This document shows, one piece after another, positions 7,597 to 16,728 of a stretch of 64,000 nucleotides of DNA. Source of the stretch: Desulfobacula sp. (GTDB lineage: Bacteria; Desulfobacterota; Desulfobacteria; Desulfobacterales; Desulfobacteraceae); contig NZ_JABZFL010000074.1 of the NCBI RefSeq assembly GCF_014237455.1, positions 1 through 64,000 on the forward strand. The letters run 5' to 3'. The translations under genes and the position numbers were made by a program. The notes beneath the pieces are model-generated. The model had not been told where the DNA came from. It saw only the letters and a program-made list of their open reading frames with translations, and searched no databases. Position 1 is the stretch's first letter. Each line of letters opens with the position of its first letter.

Positions 7597-8877
7597 ATGA
7601 AAGACAGAAATATTAAACAAGGTCTCTGGGCGGCCACAGCCCCTTCCAAACCCCGGTTGACTTCCCTGCAGGGAGATCAAAGAACCGACATTGCCATCAT
7701 CGGGAGCGGGTATACAGGCCTTTCCGCTGCCCTGCATCTTGCAAAAACAGGCAAAGAGAGCGTTGTCCTTGAGGCGGAAGACATCGGGTATGGCGGAGCC
7801 GGGCGCAATGTGGGGCTTGTTAATGCAGGACTCTGGCTCATGCCCGAAGAGTTGATCAGGCTTGCAGGGCCGGAATATGGAGAAAAACTCATTGATGTCC
7901 TGGGAGATTCTCCTGACCTTGTGTTTGGACTGATTAAAGAATATGGGATTGAATGTGAGGCCCTTCGCAACGGGACCCTCCATTGTGCAGACTCCAAAAA
8001 AGGTTATAAAGCGCTTCAGCAGCGGGAAGAGCAATGGTTGAAACGTGGGGCGCCTGTACGGCTTCTTGAGCGGGATGAGGCAGTCGCCAAAACCGGCAGC
8101 AATTCTTTTTACGGGGCATTGCTGGATAAGCGCGCCGGAACCATTCAGCCGCTGGCCTATGCTTACGGGCTTGCCAATGCAGCATTAAAGGCCGGGGCAC
8201 AATTGCATAACCAGTCCCCGGTGGTCGGGTTTGAAAAGACCAGGAAGGGATGGAAATTAAACACCCCGACAGGAACACTGACAGCAAAGTCAGTTATCAT
8301 TGCGGTTCATGCCTATCCGGCTCATGCATTTAAATCATATAAAAAATCAATGGTGTCGATGAGCTTTTTCCAGTTTGCCACGCCGCCTCTTTCAAAAGAT
8401 GTTCTGGACACTGTATTGCCTGGGCGCCAGGGTGCCTGGGATACCAATCTGATTCTGTCTTCCTATCGCCTGGATGCTGCCGGGCGACTCATTGTGGGCA
8501 GTGTGGGGACACTGGAAGGCTTTGCCTATGATCTGCATGAAAACTGGGTAAAAAGAACGATTACAAAAACATTTCCCCAGGTTGGAGACATACAACTTGA
8601 ATATGGGTGGCATGGCAGATTTGCCATGAATACCAACCATATCCCAAGATTCCATGTGCTGGATAAAAATATGGCAATGGTCACAAGTTATAATGGCCGG
8701 GGTATCGGTCCCGGGACCGTGTTTGGAAAACTTCTGGCCGACTATATCACAGGGGGTTCTCCGGAAGATATCCCATTGCCGGTTTCAAAAATTGAACCGA
8801 TATGGTCCCGCCGTTTTTGGAATCCGTTTTATGAGACTGGTGCAAGATTGTATCATTTTATCCAGCGAAGAATTTAA
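7597..8877 (+). CDS. FAD-dependent amine/amino-acid oxidoreductase (DAO family)
   Basis: 426-residue flavoprotein of the DadA/PuuB-like DAO family. The N-terminal Rossmann dinucleotide motif is IAIIGSGYTGLSAALHLA (about residues 32-49), followed by VVLEAEDIGYGGAGRNVG, which resembles gamma-glutamylputrescine oxidase and related enzymes where the GGxxGRNxG loop contacts FAD. The C-terminal YNGRGIGPGTVFGKLLADYI closes the FAD site. Probable reaction is oxidation of a secondary or primary amine; the substrate is unknown. It stands alone between arfB and a convergent VOC gene. Confidence 0.75.
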   Translation: MKDRNIKQGLWAATAPSKPRLTSLQGDQRTDIAIIGSGYTGLSAALHLAKTGKESVVLEAEDIGYGGAGRNVGLVNAGLWLMPEELIRLAGPEYGEKLIDVLGDSPDLVFGLIKEYGIECEALRNGTLHCADSKKGYKALQQREEQWLKRGAPVRLLERDEAVAKTGSNSFYGALLDKRAGTIQPLAYAYGLANAALKAGAQLHNQSPVVGFEKTRKGWKLNTPTGTLTAKSVIIAVHAYPAHAFKSYKKSMVSMSFFQFATPPLSKDVLDTVLPGRQGAWDTNLILSSYRLDAAGRLIVGSVGTLEGFAYDLHENWVKRTITKTFPQVGDIQLEYGWHGRFAMNTNHIPRFHVLDKNMAMVTSYNGRGIGPGTVFGKLLADYITGGSPEDIPLPVSKIEPIWSRRFWNPFYETGARLYHFIQRRI

Positions 8878-8896
8878 AAAGGGCACCGGTATTGAT

Positions 8897-9265
8897 TTAC
8901 CGCACTGGAACAATTTCCAGCCAGTAACCGTCCGGATCATTGATGAAATAAATCCCCATATCTTTGTTTTCGTAACAGATGCAGTCCATTTCCTTGTGAA
9001 GGTTGTAGGCTGCATCAAAATCCGATGTTTTAAATGCAATATGAAATTCTTCATCCCCTAAATCATAGGGCCGGTCCATGGCTTTCAGCCAGGTGAGTTC
9101 AATTTTGTTTTGGGTTGAACCATCGCCTAAAAAAACAATAATATAACTGTTGTCTTTGGCTTCGGTTCTTCGAATTTCTTTTAGTCCCAGTGCTTTATTG
9201 TAAAATGTCAGACTCTTTTCAAGATTCAGCACATTAATATTGAAATGGTCGATAGTGAATTTCAT
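8897..9265 (-). CDS. VOC-family (glyoxalase-like) protein
   Basis: 122-residue vicinal-oxygen-chelate fold protein. It begins FTIDHFNINVLNLEKSLTFY, with the first metal His at residue 7, has EFHIAFKTSDF in the second half and ends DPDGYWLEIVP, which contains the last metal Glu. The pattern is that of small lactoylglutathione-lyase-like proteins, but the glutathione contacts cannot be confirmed, so a different substrate is possible in an anaerobe. Monocistronic and convergent with the flavoprotein gene. Confidence 0.75.
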   Translation of the reverse strand: MKFTIDHFNINVLNLEKSLTFYNKALGLKEIRRTEAKDNSYIIVFLGDGSTQNKIELTWLKAMDRPYDLGDEEFHIAFKTSDFDAAYNLHKEMDCICYENKDMGIYFINDPDGYWLEIVPVR

Positions 9266-9485
9266 GGTTATCCTTTTTTTTGGAGTTATGCTGTAAATTA
9301 AATAATCCTAGACAATAGAGGATGGGTCAAGAAAAAAGCGGTTTTACAAGTTTTTTACAACTTCTTTACGCCTTTATGACACATTCCTGAATCATGCTTT
9401 GTATAGTTGAACCGGATGTAAGGCAGACTTTTATATTGCGGTTTAAACAAAAATTGATTAACTCAACAGGTAAAGGAGAAGGACC

Positions 9486-10847
9486 ATGGCACATTCAAAA
9501 CAATATCAGCACCGAACAAGCATTTCATTTTTTACAGTATTGATTGTTTTTATCTTAATGACAGGGGGTGTCCAGGCGGGAATTGAACCTTCTAAACTTA
9601 TCTGCAGGGTGGAGACAGACAGGGCGATTCTACCGGCAGGAGATTCCCAGAATGTGGTGCTTAAGATCACCCTTGATGCACCGCCATCTCCAGCTCATAT
9701 TAAAAGACCCCTGGTCAATCTTGCTCTGGTTCTGGATCAGTCCGGCTCCATGAACGGCAACAAGATTCAACAGGCAAAGGCGGCTGCCATTGAGGCCTTA
9801 ACCCGGCTTGGTTTGCAGGATATTTTTTCTGTGGTGGTCTATGATACCAATGTCCATACCATTGTTCCCGCTCAAAGAGCCGGGAACATTCAAAGTATTA
9901 TTAATACCATTCAGCAGATTCGTGCCGGGGGCAGTACAGCCCTTTTCGGCGGTGTCAGCCAAGGGGCTTCCGAGATCAGGAAAAATCTTGAAAGTAATTA
10001 TATTCATCGAATTATTCTTCTGTCTGACGGCCTGGCCAATGTCGGCCCCAGGATGCCGGCAGATCTTGGGCGGCTGGGTGCCGCTTTGATTAAAGAAAAT
10101 ATTTCTGTCACAACCGTGGGAGTGGGGACCGGTTATAATGAAGATCTCATGACAAGACTTGCTCAGAAAAGTGACGGCAATACGTATTTTGTCGAATCCG
10201 GGTTTGATCTTCCCAGAATTTTTGCAGCAGAACTGGGGGATGTATTAAATGTAGTGGCGAAAAAAGTAAAAGTGACCATAACGCTGTCCGACAATGTGGA
10301 AGCGATTAATATTATCGGAAGAGAAGGCAGGATACGCGAAAACCAGATAGAATTTTATATGAATCAGCTTTATGGGGATCAGGAGAAGTATGCCCTGGTT
10401 GAAGTCAATATTCCAAAATCAACATCCGGATCAAGAATCAAGATTGCTCAGGTTGACGTAACGTATGAAAATCCATTCAGCAGGAAATCGGAAAAATCAA
10501 CCGGAATCTCATATGCCAGGTTCAGCAGCGACTCTGGAAAGGTTGCCAGGTCAACCAACATTGAAGTGATCAGAGAATATCAATTAAATCTGAATGCCCT
10601 GGCCCAGGAAAAAGCCATTGAACTGTCTGATAAGGGAAAGAAAAAAGAGGCTGTAAGGGAACTTAAACAATCTGCTGCCAGATTGAAACAAGTCGGTTCC
10701 CGGTATAATGATAAAGAATTATTAAAAGAAGCCGATGAGCTGGAAGTTCAGGCGGATACAATTGAGGATCGGGGCATGAGCCCCAAAAGCCGTAAAGTGT
10801 TGAGAACCGAATCTTTTCAGATGAAAAATCAACAGCTTTCACAATAG
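9486..10847 (+). CDS. Secreted von Willebrand factor A domain protein
   Basis: 453-residue exported protein. Residues 1-31 are a Sec signal peptide ending VQA. The VWA domain follows with a MIDAS motif DQSGSM (Asp84, Ser86, Ser88), the distal Thr in GGSTALF and LLSDGLANVG. The region after about 275 is beta-rich, and the last 90 residues are predominantly charged helix. The ATG is preceded by AAAGGAGAAGG. It lies 25 bp upstream of a histidine kinase-response regulator pair and may be sensed by, or help, that system. The ligand is unknown. Confidence 0.82.
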   Translation: MAHSKQYQHRTSISFFTVLIVFILMTGGVQAGIEPSKLICRVETDRAILPAGDSQNVVLKITLDAPPSPAHIKRPLVNLALVLDQSGSMNGNKIQQAKAAAIEALTRLGLQDIFSVVVYDTNVHTIVPAQRAGNIQSIINTIQQIRAGGSTALFGGVSQGASEIRKNLESNYIHRIILLSDGLANVGPRMPADLGRLGAALIKENISVTTVGVGTGYNEDLMTRLAQKSDGNTYFVESGFDLPRIFAAELGDVLNVVAKKVKVTITLSDNVEAINIIGREGRIRENQIEFYMNQLYGDQEKYALVEVNIPKSTSGSRIKIAQVDVTYENPFSRKSEKSTGISYARFSSDSGKVARSTNIEVIREYQLNLNALAQEKAIELSDKGKKKEAVRELKQSAARLKQVGSRYNDKELLKEADELEVQADTIEDRGMSPKSRKVLRTESFQMKNQQLSQ

Positions 10848-10872
10848 GCAAAAAACTGGTATGGCTTAAGGT

Positions 10873-12549
10873 ATGACAAGCAAACGATCCATCATTATTT
10901 TCTGGGCACTATTTTTAGTGCCCACCCTTATTATAAGTGGTATTGCCTTTAGGCTGCTGTCCCATGAGCAGGAACGGATCAACCGGTCAGCCATACAGGC
11001 GTTGTCCGAAAGGGCAGAAACTATTTCTGAAACCATTCACATTACGGTTGAAGCGGTTCAGGAAAATCTTACGCAGTCATTACTTGATATTGATCAGGAT
11101 AACCTTAAGAAAATCCTTCTGGCATGGGAAGAGACAAATCCTCTGGTGCGCAATGTTTTTATTTATCAAAAGAACCGGGAACTTGAATATCCGGTCAGGG
11201 GAATGGAATCCACCTTTGAGGAAAGACGGTTTATTGCCCGGTATGACTCGCTGTTTTCAGGGAGAATGACGTTTGATTTTAATGAAGACCTTTCAAAGGA
11301 TGAATCAAAGATAAAAGGGGTAACAGAATCATCCCGCCAAAAGCTTGTTGCCCTGTCAAGGGTTGTACAAAAAGCGCCTGTTTCAGAGCAGAAGGCTTTT
11401 CCTTTCACAGAATCGGAACACCTATTTATAGAAAAGTCAGGATGGATTCCCTGGTTCAGTGAGAATCGGCTGCACATTTTAGGCTGGGTGCAAAAAATTG
11501 GAAATGGGCCGGTATACGGGATTGAACTGGAATTGATGGCGCTCCTTTCAAGGCTGGTGGTTGATTTTCCAGAATTGCCGGAAAAGGAGGTTGCCTTATT
11601 GTTAATGGATGGAAACGGCTATTTTATGCATCAGTCCGGGAAAATGACGGTCGATCCCAAAGAAAAGCCCGTGGCAGTGGTTTCCATATCAAACCTGCTG
11701 CCCCACTGGCAGATCGGAGTCTTTATCGATAAGAAAGGGTTTGGATCAACCCGTGGCTTTTTATATATCTCCGTAATTTTACTGGGTGTTTTTATCATTG
11801 CCATTGTATCGGGTGGTGTCTTGTTGACCCGCCTGGCCCTTCAAAACATGAAAGATGCCAGGCAGAAAACTTCATTTGTTTCTTCGGTATCCCATGAATT
11901 GAAAACACCGTTGACCAGTATCAGAATGTATGCAGAACTTTTGCTATCCAAAAGAATTAAAGATACGAACAAAACGCAAACCTATCTTTCTGTAATTGTC
12001 AGTGAAAGTGAGCGACTGACAAGACTGATCAATAATGTGCTTGCTTTTGGAAAACTTGAACAGGGCAAAAAAACGTATCATTTGACACCTTTTGAGATGG
12101 ACCGGTTATTAGAGCAGATGATCCAGGCTCACAGCATCAGAATAGAGAATCAGGGCATTGAAATCATATCACAGATTGAAGAAGGGGATTATAAAGTGAA
12201 AACCGACCGGGATGCCATAGAGCAGGTGATTCTGAATCTCGTGGACAATGCCTTAAAGTATGCCGATAAAGGAAAGTTTATCAAATTTGTTCTGGAAAAG
12301 GATGATTCTTTTATTCTTTTAAAAATTTGTGATGATGGGCCGGGCATCCCCAAAGCACAGCAGGAGATGATTTTTGAAAAATTTCACAGAGTGGATAATT
12401 CTTTAACCACAAAACAGCCGGGCTCGGGTTTGGGATTGAGTATCGCAAGGCAGATTTTAAAGGATCTTGAAGGTGATCTGTTTTTTGATCCCATGCCGGG
12501 ACATGGCAGTTGTTTTACAGCAAGGATAAAACATCATGAGTCAGATTAA
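10873..12549 (+). CDS. Membrane sensor histidine kinase
   Basis: 558 residues. A transmembrane segment (about 8-28), a large periplasmic sensing region, and a second transmembrane segment (about 295-320) precede the HisKA domain with phospho-acceptor His341 in SVSHELKTPLTS. The HATPase domain shows the N box VILNLVDNALKYA, the G1 box DDGPGIP and the G2 box GSGLGLSIARQIL. Its 3' end overlaps the response regulator by 14 bp, so the two are a cognate pair. The periplasmic domain gives no clear ligand; location after the VWA gene suggests envelope sensing. Confidence 0.88.
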   Translation: MTSKRSIIIFWALFLVPTLIISGIAFRLLSHEQERINRSAIQALSERAETISETIHITVEAVQENLTQSLLDIDQDNLKKILLAWEETNPLVRNVFIYQKNRELEYPVRGMESTFEERRFIARYDSLFSGRMTFDFNEDLSKDESKIKGVTESSRQKLVALSRVVQKAPVSEQKAFPFTESEHLFIEKSGWIPWFSENRLHILGWVQKIGNGPVYGIELELMALLSRLVVDFPELPEKEVALLLMDGNGYFMHQSGKMTVDPKEKPVAVVSISNLLPHWQIGVFIDKKGFGSTRGFLYISVILLGVFIIAIVSGGVLLTRLALQNMKDARQKTSFVSSVSHELKTPLTSIRMYAELLLSKRIKDTNKTQTYLSVIVSESERLTRLINNVLAFGKLEQGKKTYHLTPFEMDRLLEQMIQAHSIRIENQGIEIISQIEEGDYKVKTDRDAIEQVILNLVDNALKYADKGKFIKFVLEKDDSFILLKICDDGPGIPKAQQEMIFEKFHRVDNSLTTKQPGSGLGLSIARQILKDLEGDLFFDPMPGHGSCFTARIKHHESD

Positions 12550-13237
12550 AGTTCTTGTGGCAGAAGATGATATGAACATCAGAATGGGGCTTGTGGATAC
12601 CCTTGAAAGCGAAGATTATCGGGTAGTTGAAGCCAAAGATGGTAAAGCGGCTTTGGAATTGTTTAAAACCGATTTTTTTGATCTGGTTCTTCTCGATATT
12701 ATGATGCCTGAAAAAAGCGGATATGATGTCTGCCGGGAGATCAGGGCAATAAATGAAGATGTTCCCATTATTATGCTGACGGCTAAAGGTGAGGAAATCG
12801 ATAAGGTCGTAGGGCTTCAGCTTGGAGCGGATGATTATATGACTAAACCCTTTGGTGTTCATGAACTGCTTGCAAGGATATCTGCCGTGCTTCGCAGGTC
12901 AAAAAGGCAGGCAAAGGCAAAAAAAGAGCCTGTCCAGAGCCCATTCATATTTGGTAAATTTGAAGTAAACCCTAAAACCTTTAAATTGTCCGGCCAGGGC
13001 AGGAACATTGATCTTTCGGAAAGAGAGCTTACGCTGATCCGGCATTTTCATGACCACCCGGGAGAAGTCTTAAGCCGGGATAATATTTTGAATGCCGTCT
13101 GGGGGATTGATTACTTTGGCACAACCCGGACCCTTGACCAACATATTGCACAGCTTCGGAAAAAAATAGAGACTGATCCTTCCAACCCATCCCTTATTAC
13201 CACTGTTCATGGCGTGGGGTATCGATATGAGACTTAA
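12536..13237 (+). CDS. OmpR-family response regulator
   Basis: 233 residues: receiver domain with acidic pocket EDD (10-12), phosphorylation site Asp54 in LLDIMMP and conserved Thr/Lys in MLTAKG and TKPF, then a C-terminal winged-helix DNA-binding domain (ELTLIRHFHDHPGEVLSR, ending TTVHGVGYRYE). Encoded immediately after, and overlapping, the sensor kinase gene. The regulon cannot be deduced; the VWA-kinase-regulator unit may be autoregulated. Confidence 0.92.
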   Translation: MSQIKVLVAEDDMNIRMGLVDTLESEDYRVVEAKDGKAALELFKTDFFDLVLLDIMMPEKSGYDVCREIRAINEDVPIIMLTAKGEEIDKVVGLQLGADDYMTKPFGVHELLARISAVLRRSKRQAKAKKEPVQSPFIFGKFEVNPKTFKLSGQGRNIDLSERELTLIRHFHDHPGEVLSRDNILNAVWGIDYFGTTRTLDQHIAQLRKKIETDPSNPSLITTVHGVGYRYET

Positions 13238-13480
13238 ATCAAAGTATTTTAGAATCAAAAACCCCGCTTATCTCAACCTATCTTGAAGCTATAGAATGAA
13301 TTAAACATTTGCGAAAATTTGTTGATGGATTATTCCAGTAAATCATAGGAAGAATATTTTTTATAAAGATAGTTGACTGATCAACTATTTGAAAGATTTT
13401 GAAACCCGCATAAATCCTATAACTATCACTTCTTATTGTTTAATTTCGATATTTCTTTTCATTAAAAAATAATTTTTTAC

Positions 13481-13532
13481 TTGACAATGCAATTACACTA
13501 TCGCTATCTAATAGCTATGAAATAGATACGAT
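13481..13532 (+). promoter_or_regulatory. Promoter with palindromic operator for the Pad-like operon
   Basis: In the 350-bp gap before the operon, TTGACA (13481-13486), 18 bp, TATCTA (13505-13510) form a sigma-70-type promoter. Overlapping the -10 is an inverted repeat, ATCGCTATCTA (13500-13510) with TAGATACGAT (13523-13532), around a central ATAGCTAT. A repressor bound here would block the promoter. A good ribosome site (AAGGAGGAG) precedes the first gene. The rest of the gap (13238-13480) shows nothing recognisable. Confidence 0.5.
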
Positions 13533-13587
13533 TGCAGAACTGTATTTCATAAAGGGTCATCTTATTTTCTAAGGAGGAGATGGTTGT

Positions 13588-13875
13588 ATGTCATTAAACA
13601 AATTTTTTAAGCATGAAGGACCGTGGTCAGATGCAAATGATTCCTTGATGTGTTCTGATACCGGGTCTTGGCGAACTAAAAGACCGGTCGTTGACAAGGA
13701 TACATGCATATTCTGCGGGTTTTGTGCGATTTACTGTCCGATTCAGGTAATGGAGATGGTTGAAAACTCACATTTTTCTCCTGACCTGGCATTTTGTAAA
13801 GGGTGCGGGATTTGTGCCAAAGAATGTCCTAAAAATGCAATTTCCATGATAGCGGAGGGGGATTTTCAAAAATGA
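13588..13875 (+). CDS. 2-oxoacid:ferredoxin oxidoreductase delta subunit (Pad/Por-like, 2[4Fe-4S])
   Basis: Electron-transfer subunit of 95 residues. After a 39-residue N-terminal extension containing the conserved LxKxxKxEGPWS-like start, two ferredoxin motifs follow: Cys40, 43, 46, 50 and Cys70, 73, 76, 80, each ending CP, for two [4Fe-4S] clusters. First gene of the seven-gene operon; it overlaps the alpha subunit start by 4 bp. Because the Mo-enzyme genes that follow resemble phenylacetyl-CoA:acceptor oxidoreductase, this set may be phenylglyoxylate oxidoreductase (PadF-like) rather than pyruvate oxidoreductase. Confidence 0.82.
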   Translation: MSLNKFFKHEGPWSDANDSLMCSDTGSWRTKRPVVDKDTCIFCGFCAIYCPIQVMEMVENSHFSPDLAFCKGCGICAKECPKNAISMIAEGDFQK

Positions 13876-15125
13876 ACACAAAAATAAAGGCCAAAGCTAA
13901 GGCAGGCTCACAGATTAAGGTTATAACCGGAAATGCCGCAGCGGCTATCGGTGCAAAGCTTGCCCGCCCGGATGTGGTGGCAGCATATCCGATTACGCCC
14001 CAGACAGAAATAATTGAGCAGATTTCCAAATTTCATGCAGACGGGGAAATGGATTGCGAGCTGATTACGGTTGAGGGTGAAAACTCTGCCATGAACGCTG
14101 TTATGGCGGCCTCTCTTGCTGGTGGCAGGGTATTTACTGCCACATCTTCATGGGGACTTGTTTTTATGTATGATGCCGTTCTTGCAACAGCAGGGGCAAG
14201 AGCACCCGTGGTCATGGTCAATGTTAACCGTGAGACACCGGGCATTATCGCCGTATCTTCCGGGCAGCAGGATATGATTTCCACAAGGGATGCCGGATGG
14301 ATTTTCCTTATCGCGGAAAATTGTCAGGAAATCATTGATCTGGTCATTCAGGCATACAGGCTGGCGGAGGATTATGATATCCAGGTACCGGTCATGGTTC
14401 ATTATGACGGGTTTTACCTGTCTTATCTGTCTGAAGTTGTGGATGTACCCGTTCAGGAAGATGTCGATAAATTTCTGGCTGTTTTAAAGGATCAGCCCGA
14501 AAGAACAAAACTTATTCCCGGTGGAAAACTGGGTTGTGGCTCCCATGGAATTTTGGATGGATATCTTGAACTTCGATATAAACATGTCTCTGCCATGGAA
14601 AGATCCAAGGCCAAATTTGAGCAGACTGATAAAGAATTTCAAGAGATTTTTGGCCGCGGATACGGCGGTCTGATTGAAGAATATCGAATGGATGATGCAG
14701 ATGTAGTCCTGGTTGGCTCAGGCTCCATGTGCGGAACCATTAAAACCGTTATTGATAAGAAAAGAGATGCGGGTGTCAAGGTCGGTCTCTTAAAGATAAG
14801 AATGTACAGACCCTTTCCCAGTGAAGTAATGGTTAAGGCTCTTAAGGGTAAGAAAGCCATTGGCGTGGTGGACAGGAGTCTTTGTTTCGGATTTAAGGGC
14901 GGCCCCATTTATACTGAATTAAAAGCCTTTGAAACACAGCTTGACGGTTCAAAAATGATCAGTTTCATTGATGGTATAGCAAATACGGATATCACAATAG
15001 CCAATGTCGAGCAGATGATTGATGCAACTTGTGATCTGGCGGAGGGCAAAGACGTCCGTGAAGTCACATGGGTTTCATATCCTGAAGCTCAGGAACCTGA
15101 TTCCGAGAAAATGGGAGGGCGTTAA
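13872..15125 (+). CDS. 2-oxoacid:ferredoxin oxidoreductase alpha subunit (phenylglyoxylate-type candidate)
   Basis: 417 residues. It carries the pyrimidine-binding TPP-enzyme features of PorA: GNAAAAIGAKLARPDVVAAYPITPQTEI near the N terminus and the VEGENSAMNAVMAASLAGGR segment around residue 60-80 with the conserved Glu. GPIYTEL and VVDRSL mark the C-terminal domain. It works with the beta subunit to decarboxylate a 2-oxoacid oxidatively to an acyl-CoA, passing electrons to the delta subunit. The substrate call (phenylglyoxylate to benzoyl-CoA) is from operon context only; pyruvate or branched 2-oxoacids are alternatives. Confidence 0.8.
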   Translation: MNTKIKAKAKAGSQIKVITGNAAAAIGAKLARPDVVAAYPITPQTEIIEQISKFHADGEMDCELITVEGENSAMNAVMAASLAGGRVFTATSSWGLVFMYDAVLATAGARAPVVMVNVNRETPGIIAVSSGQQDMISTRDAGWIFLIAENCQEIIDLVIQAYRLAEDYDIQVPVMVHYDGFYLSYLSEVVDVPVQEDVDKFLAVLKDQPERTKLIPGGKLGCGSHGILDGYLELRYKHVSAMERSKAKFEQTDKEFQEIFGRGYGGLIEEYRMDDADVVLVGSGSMCGTIKTVIDKKRDAGVKVGLLKIRMYRPFPSEVMVKALKGKKAIGVVDRSLCFGFKGGPIYTELKAFETQLDGSKMISFIDGIANTDITIANVEQMIDATCDLAEGKDVREVTWVSYPEAQEPDSEKMGGR

Positions 15126-15126
15126 C

Positions 15127-16086
15127 ATGACAGGAAAAAAGAAAGGCAAACTGACTAAAGTACTGGATTACCTCAAGCACGATGATCCCTTCTCAAAAGG
15201 TGTGGCATTTTGCCCTGGTTGCAGTCTGGAGTTGTTAATTCGCTTTATTCCCCAGGTATTGGGGAATGATATCGTCATTACCGGTACCCCATCCTGTTCT
15301 GCTCCGGTACTTCTTGGACAGAATAATCAATCCTGGCATTCACTTTCGTATTTTGGAACGCTGATGACCGGAGCCGCGGCAAATGCCACAGGCCTTGCCA
15401 GATATTACAGGAAAGCAGGCATTGACAATACGGTTATCTGTTTCAACGGGGATGGAACAGCAGCAGATATCGGGTTTGGAAACCTGGCCGGTGCGGCGGA
15501 AAGAAACGAACCTTTTATCTATATCTGCTATGACAATGAAGGATATATGAATACCGGTATCCAGAAAAGCGCAACCACACCCTTTGGAGCGAGCACGACC
15601 ACGACTCCTTTTGGGTCGGCTTCCAAAGGAAAGAATTTAAGAAGAATGAACCTGGCCCTGAAAATGGCCATGCATAAGATCCCTTATACTGCCACTGCAA
15701 CGATGAGCGACCTTGGCGATCTTGCCAAAAAACTGTTAAAGGCAAAAGAAGCCAAAGAAAGAGGCTTTGCTTTCCTCCATGTTTTTGCTCCCTGCCCGAC
15801 CGGATGGGGTTATGCACCTGAAAATACCATTGAGGTCTGTCGAAGGGCTGTGAAAACAAACTACTTTCCCCTATGGGAAGCAGAAAACGGCAAAATCCGG
15901 ATGACCAAAACCGTTAAAAAACCCAAACCTGTATCAACCTATACCGAGTTAATAAAAAAATTCGCTCATTTGAATGAAGCAGATCTTCAGATCCTTCAGG
16001 ATGATGTGGATTACGAATACTGCATGTTGGGCGGGTTGAGCGTATTGGAAGCAGAATGTCAGCTTCCGGTATCTACAGAAGATTAA
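15127..16086 (+). CDS. 2-oxoacid:ferredoxin oxidoreductase beta subunit (TPP-binding)
   Basis: 319 residues from the ATG at 15127, one base after the alpha stop. FCPGCSLELL near residue 30 and GTPSCSAP supply Cys residues for the [4Fe-4S] cluster of PorB-type subunits. The TPP motif is FNGDGTAADIGFG followed about 25 residues later by YDNEGYMNTG, where Asn and the turn bind diphosphate and Mg. YTATATMSDLGDL and HVFAPCPTGWGY are typical of the C-terminal half. Upstream in-frame codons exist but would overlap the alpha gene extensively and lack a ribosome site. Confidence 0.85.
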   Translation: MTGKKKGKLTKVLDYLKHDDPFSKGVAFCPGCSLELLIRFIPQVLGNDIVITGTPSCSAPVLLGQNNQSWHSLSYFGTLMTGAAANATGLARYYRKAGIDNTVICFNGDGTAADIGFGNLAGAAERNEPFIYICYDNEGYMNTGIQKSATTPFGASTTTTPFGSASKGKNLRRMNLALKMAMHKIPYTATATMSDLGDLAKKLLKAKEAKERGFAFLHVFAPCPTGWGYAPENTIEVCRRAVKTNYFPLWEAENGKIRMTKTVKKPKPVSTYTELIKKFAHLNEADLQILQDDVDYEYCMLGGLSVLEAECQLPVSTED

Positions 16087-16101
16087 AGGAGGAAGCGTCA
16101 A

Positions 16102-16650
16102 ATGAGTGAAGTCAGATTCCATGGTAGAGGAGGGCAAGGTGTTGTGACCACATCTAAAATTCTTGCCAATGCTTTTGCCAGAACCGGACAATTCGGTGCC
16201 AGTTTTCCCATGTTTGGATTTGAAAGAAGAGGCGCGCCTGTTACGGCTTTTGGCAGATTTTCAGATAAATCGGTCAGAGAGAAAACACAGATTTATAATC
16301 CGGATATTCTAGTGGTGCTTGACCCCAGCCAGAGAAGTTCTGAGGCAGTTTTTCAAGGATTATTGCCTGGCGGTATGATGCTGCTCAATGATTCGGATAA
16401 TACAATAAACGTTTCACACGACAATTTAAAAAAACTGGGTATTATTGATGCCAATAAAATTGCTTTGGAAGAAATCGGCCTTCCCATTCCCAATACCGTG
16501 ATTGTGGGAGCATTTGCGAAAATGTCGGGCCTGTTGGAAATAGACCCCTGCTGCGATGCGTTGCAGGATTATTTTTCAGGTAAAAAGCTTTCGGCCAATA
16601 TTGTATGCGCAAAAAGAGGGTTTGAAGAGGTGGAATTGTTTGATTTGTAA
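16102..16650 (+). CDS. 2-oxoacid:ferredoxin oxidoreductase gamma subunit
   Basis: 182-residue gamma/C subunit: the opening EVRFHGRGGQGVVTTSKILA is the hallmark of PorC/KorC chains, with PMFGFERRGAPVTAFGRF next. It completes the four-subunit enzyme encoded in order delta-alpha-beta-gamma. AAAGGAGGAAG precedes its ATG. In the better-known Por operons gamma usually comes first, so this order is a variant, shared, as I recall, with some aromatic-acid clusters. Confidence 0.88.
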   Translation: MSEVRFHGRGGQGVVTTSKILANAFARTGQFGASFPMFGFERRGAPVTAFGRFSDKSVREKTQIYNPDILVVLDPSQRSSEAVFQGLLPGGMMLLNDSDNTINVSHDNLKKLGIIDANKIALEEIGLPIPNTVIVGAFAKMSGLLEIDPCCDALQDYFSGKKLSANIVCAKRGFEEVELFDL

Positions 16651-16728
16651 ACAGATGTGAGATATGAAAAGCAGAATCGCTAATTTATTTCTCACTACTT
16701 TTATAAAATTATTAATAAAGGAGCTGTT

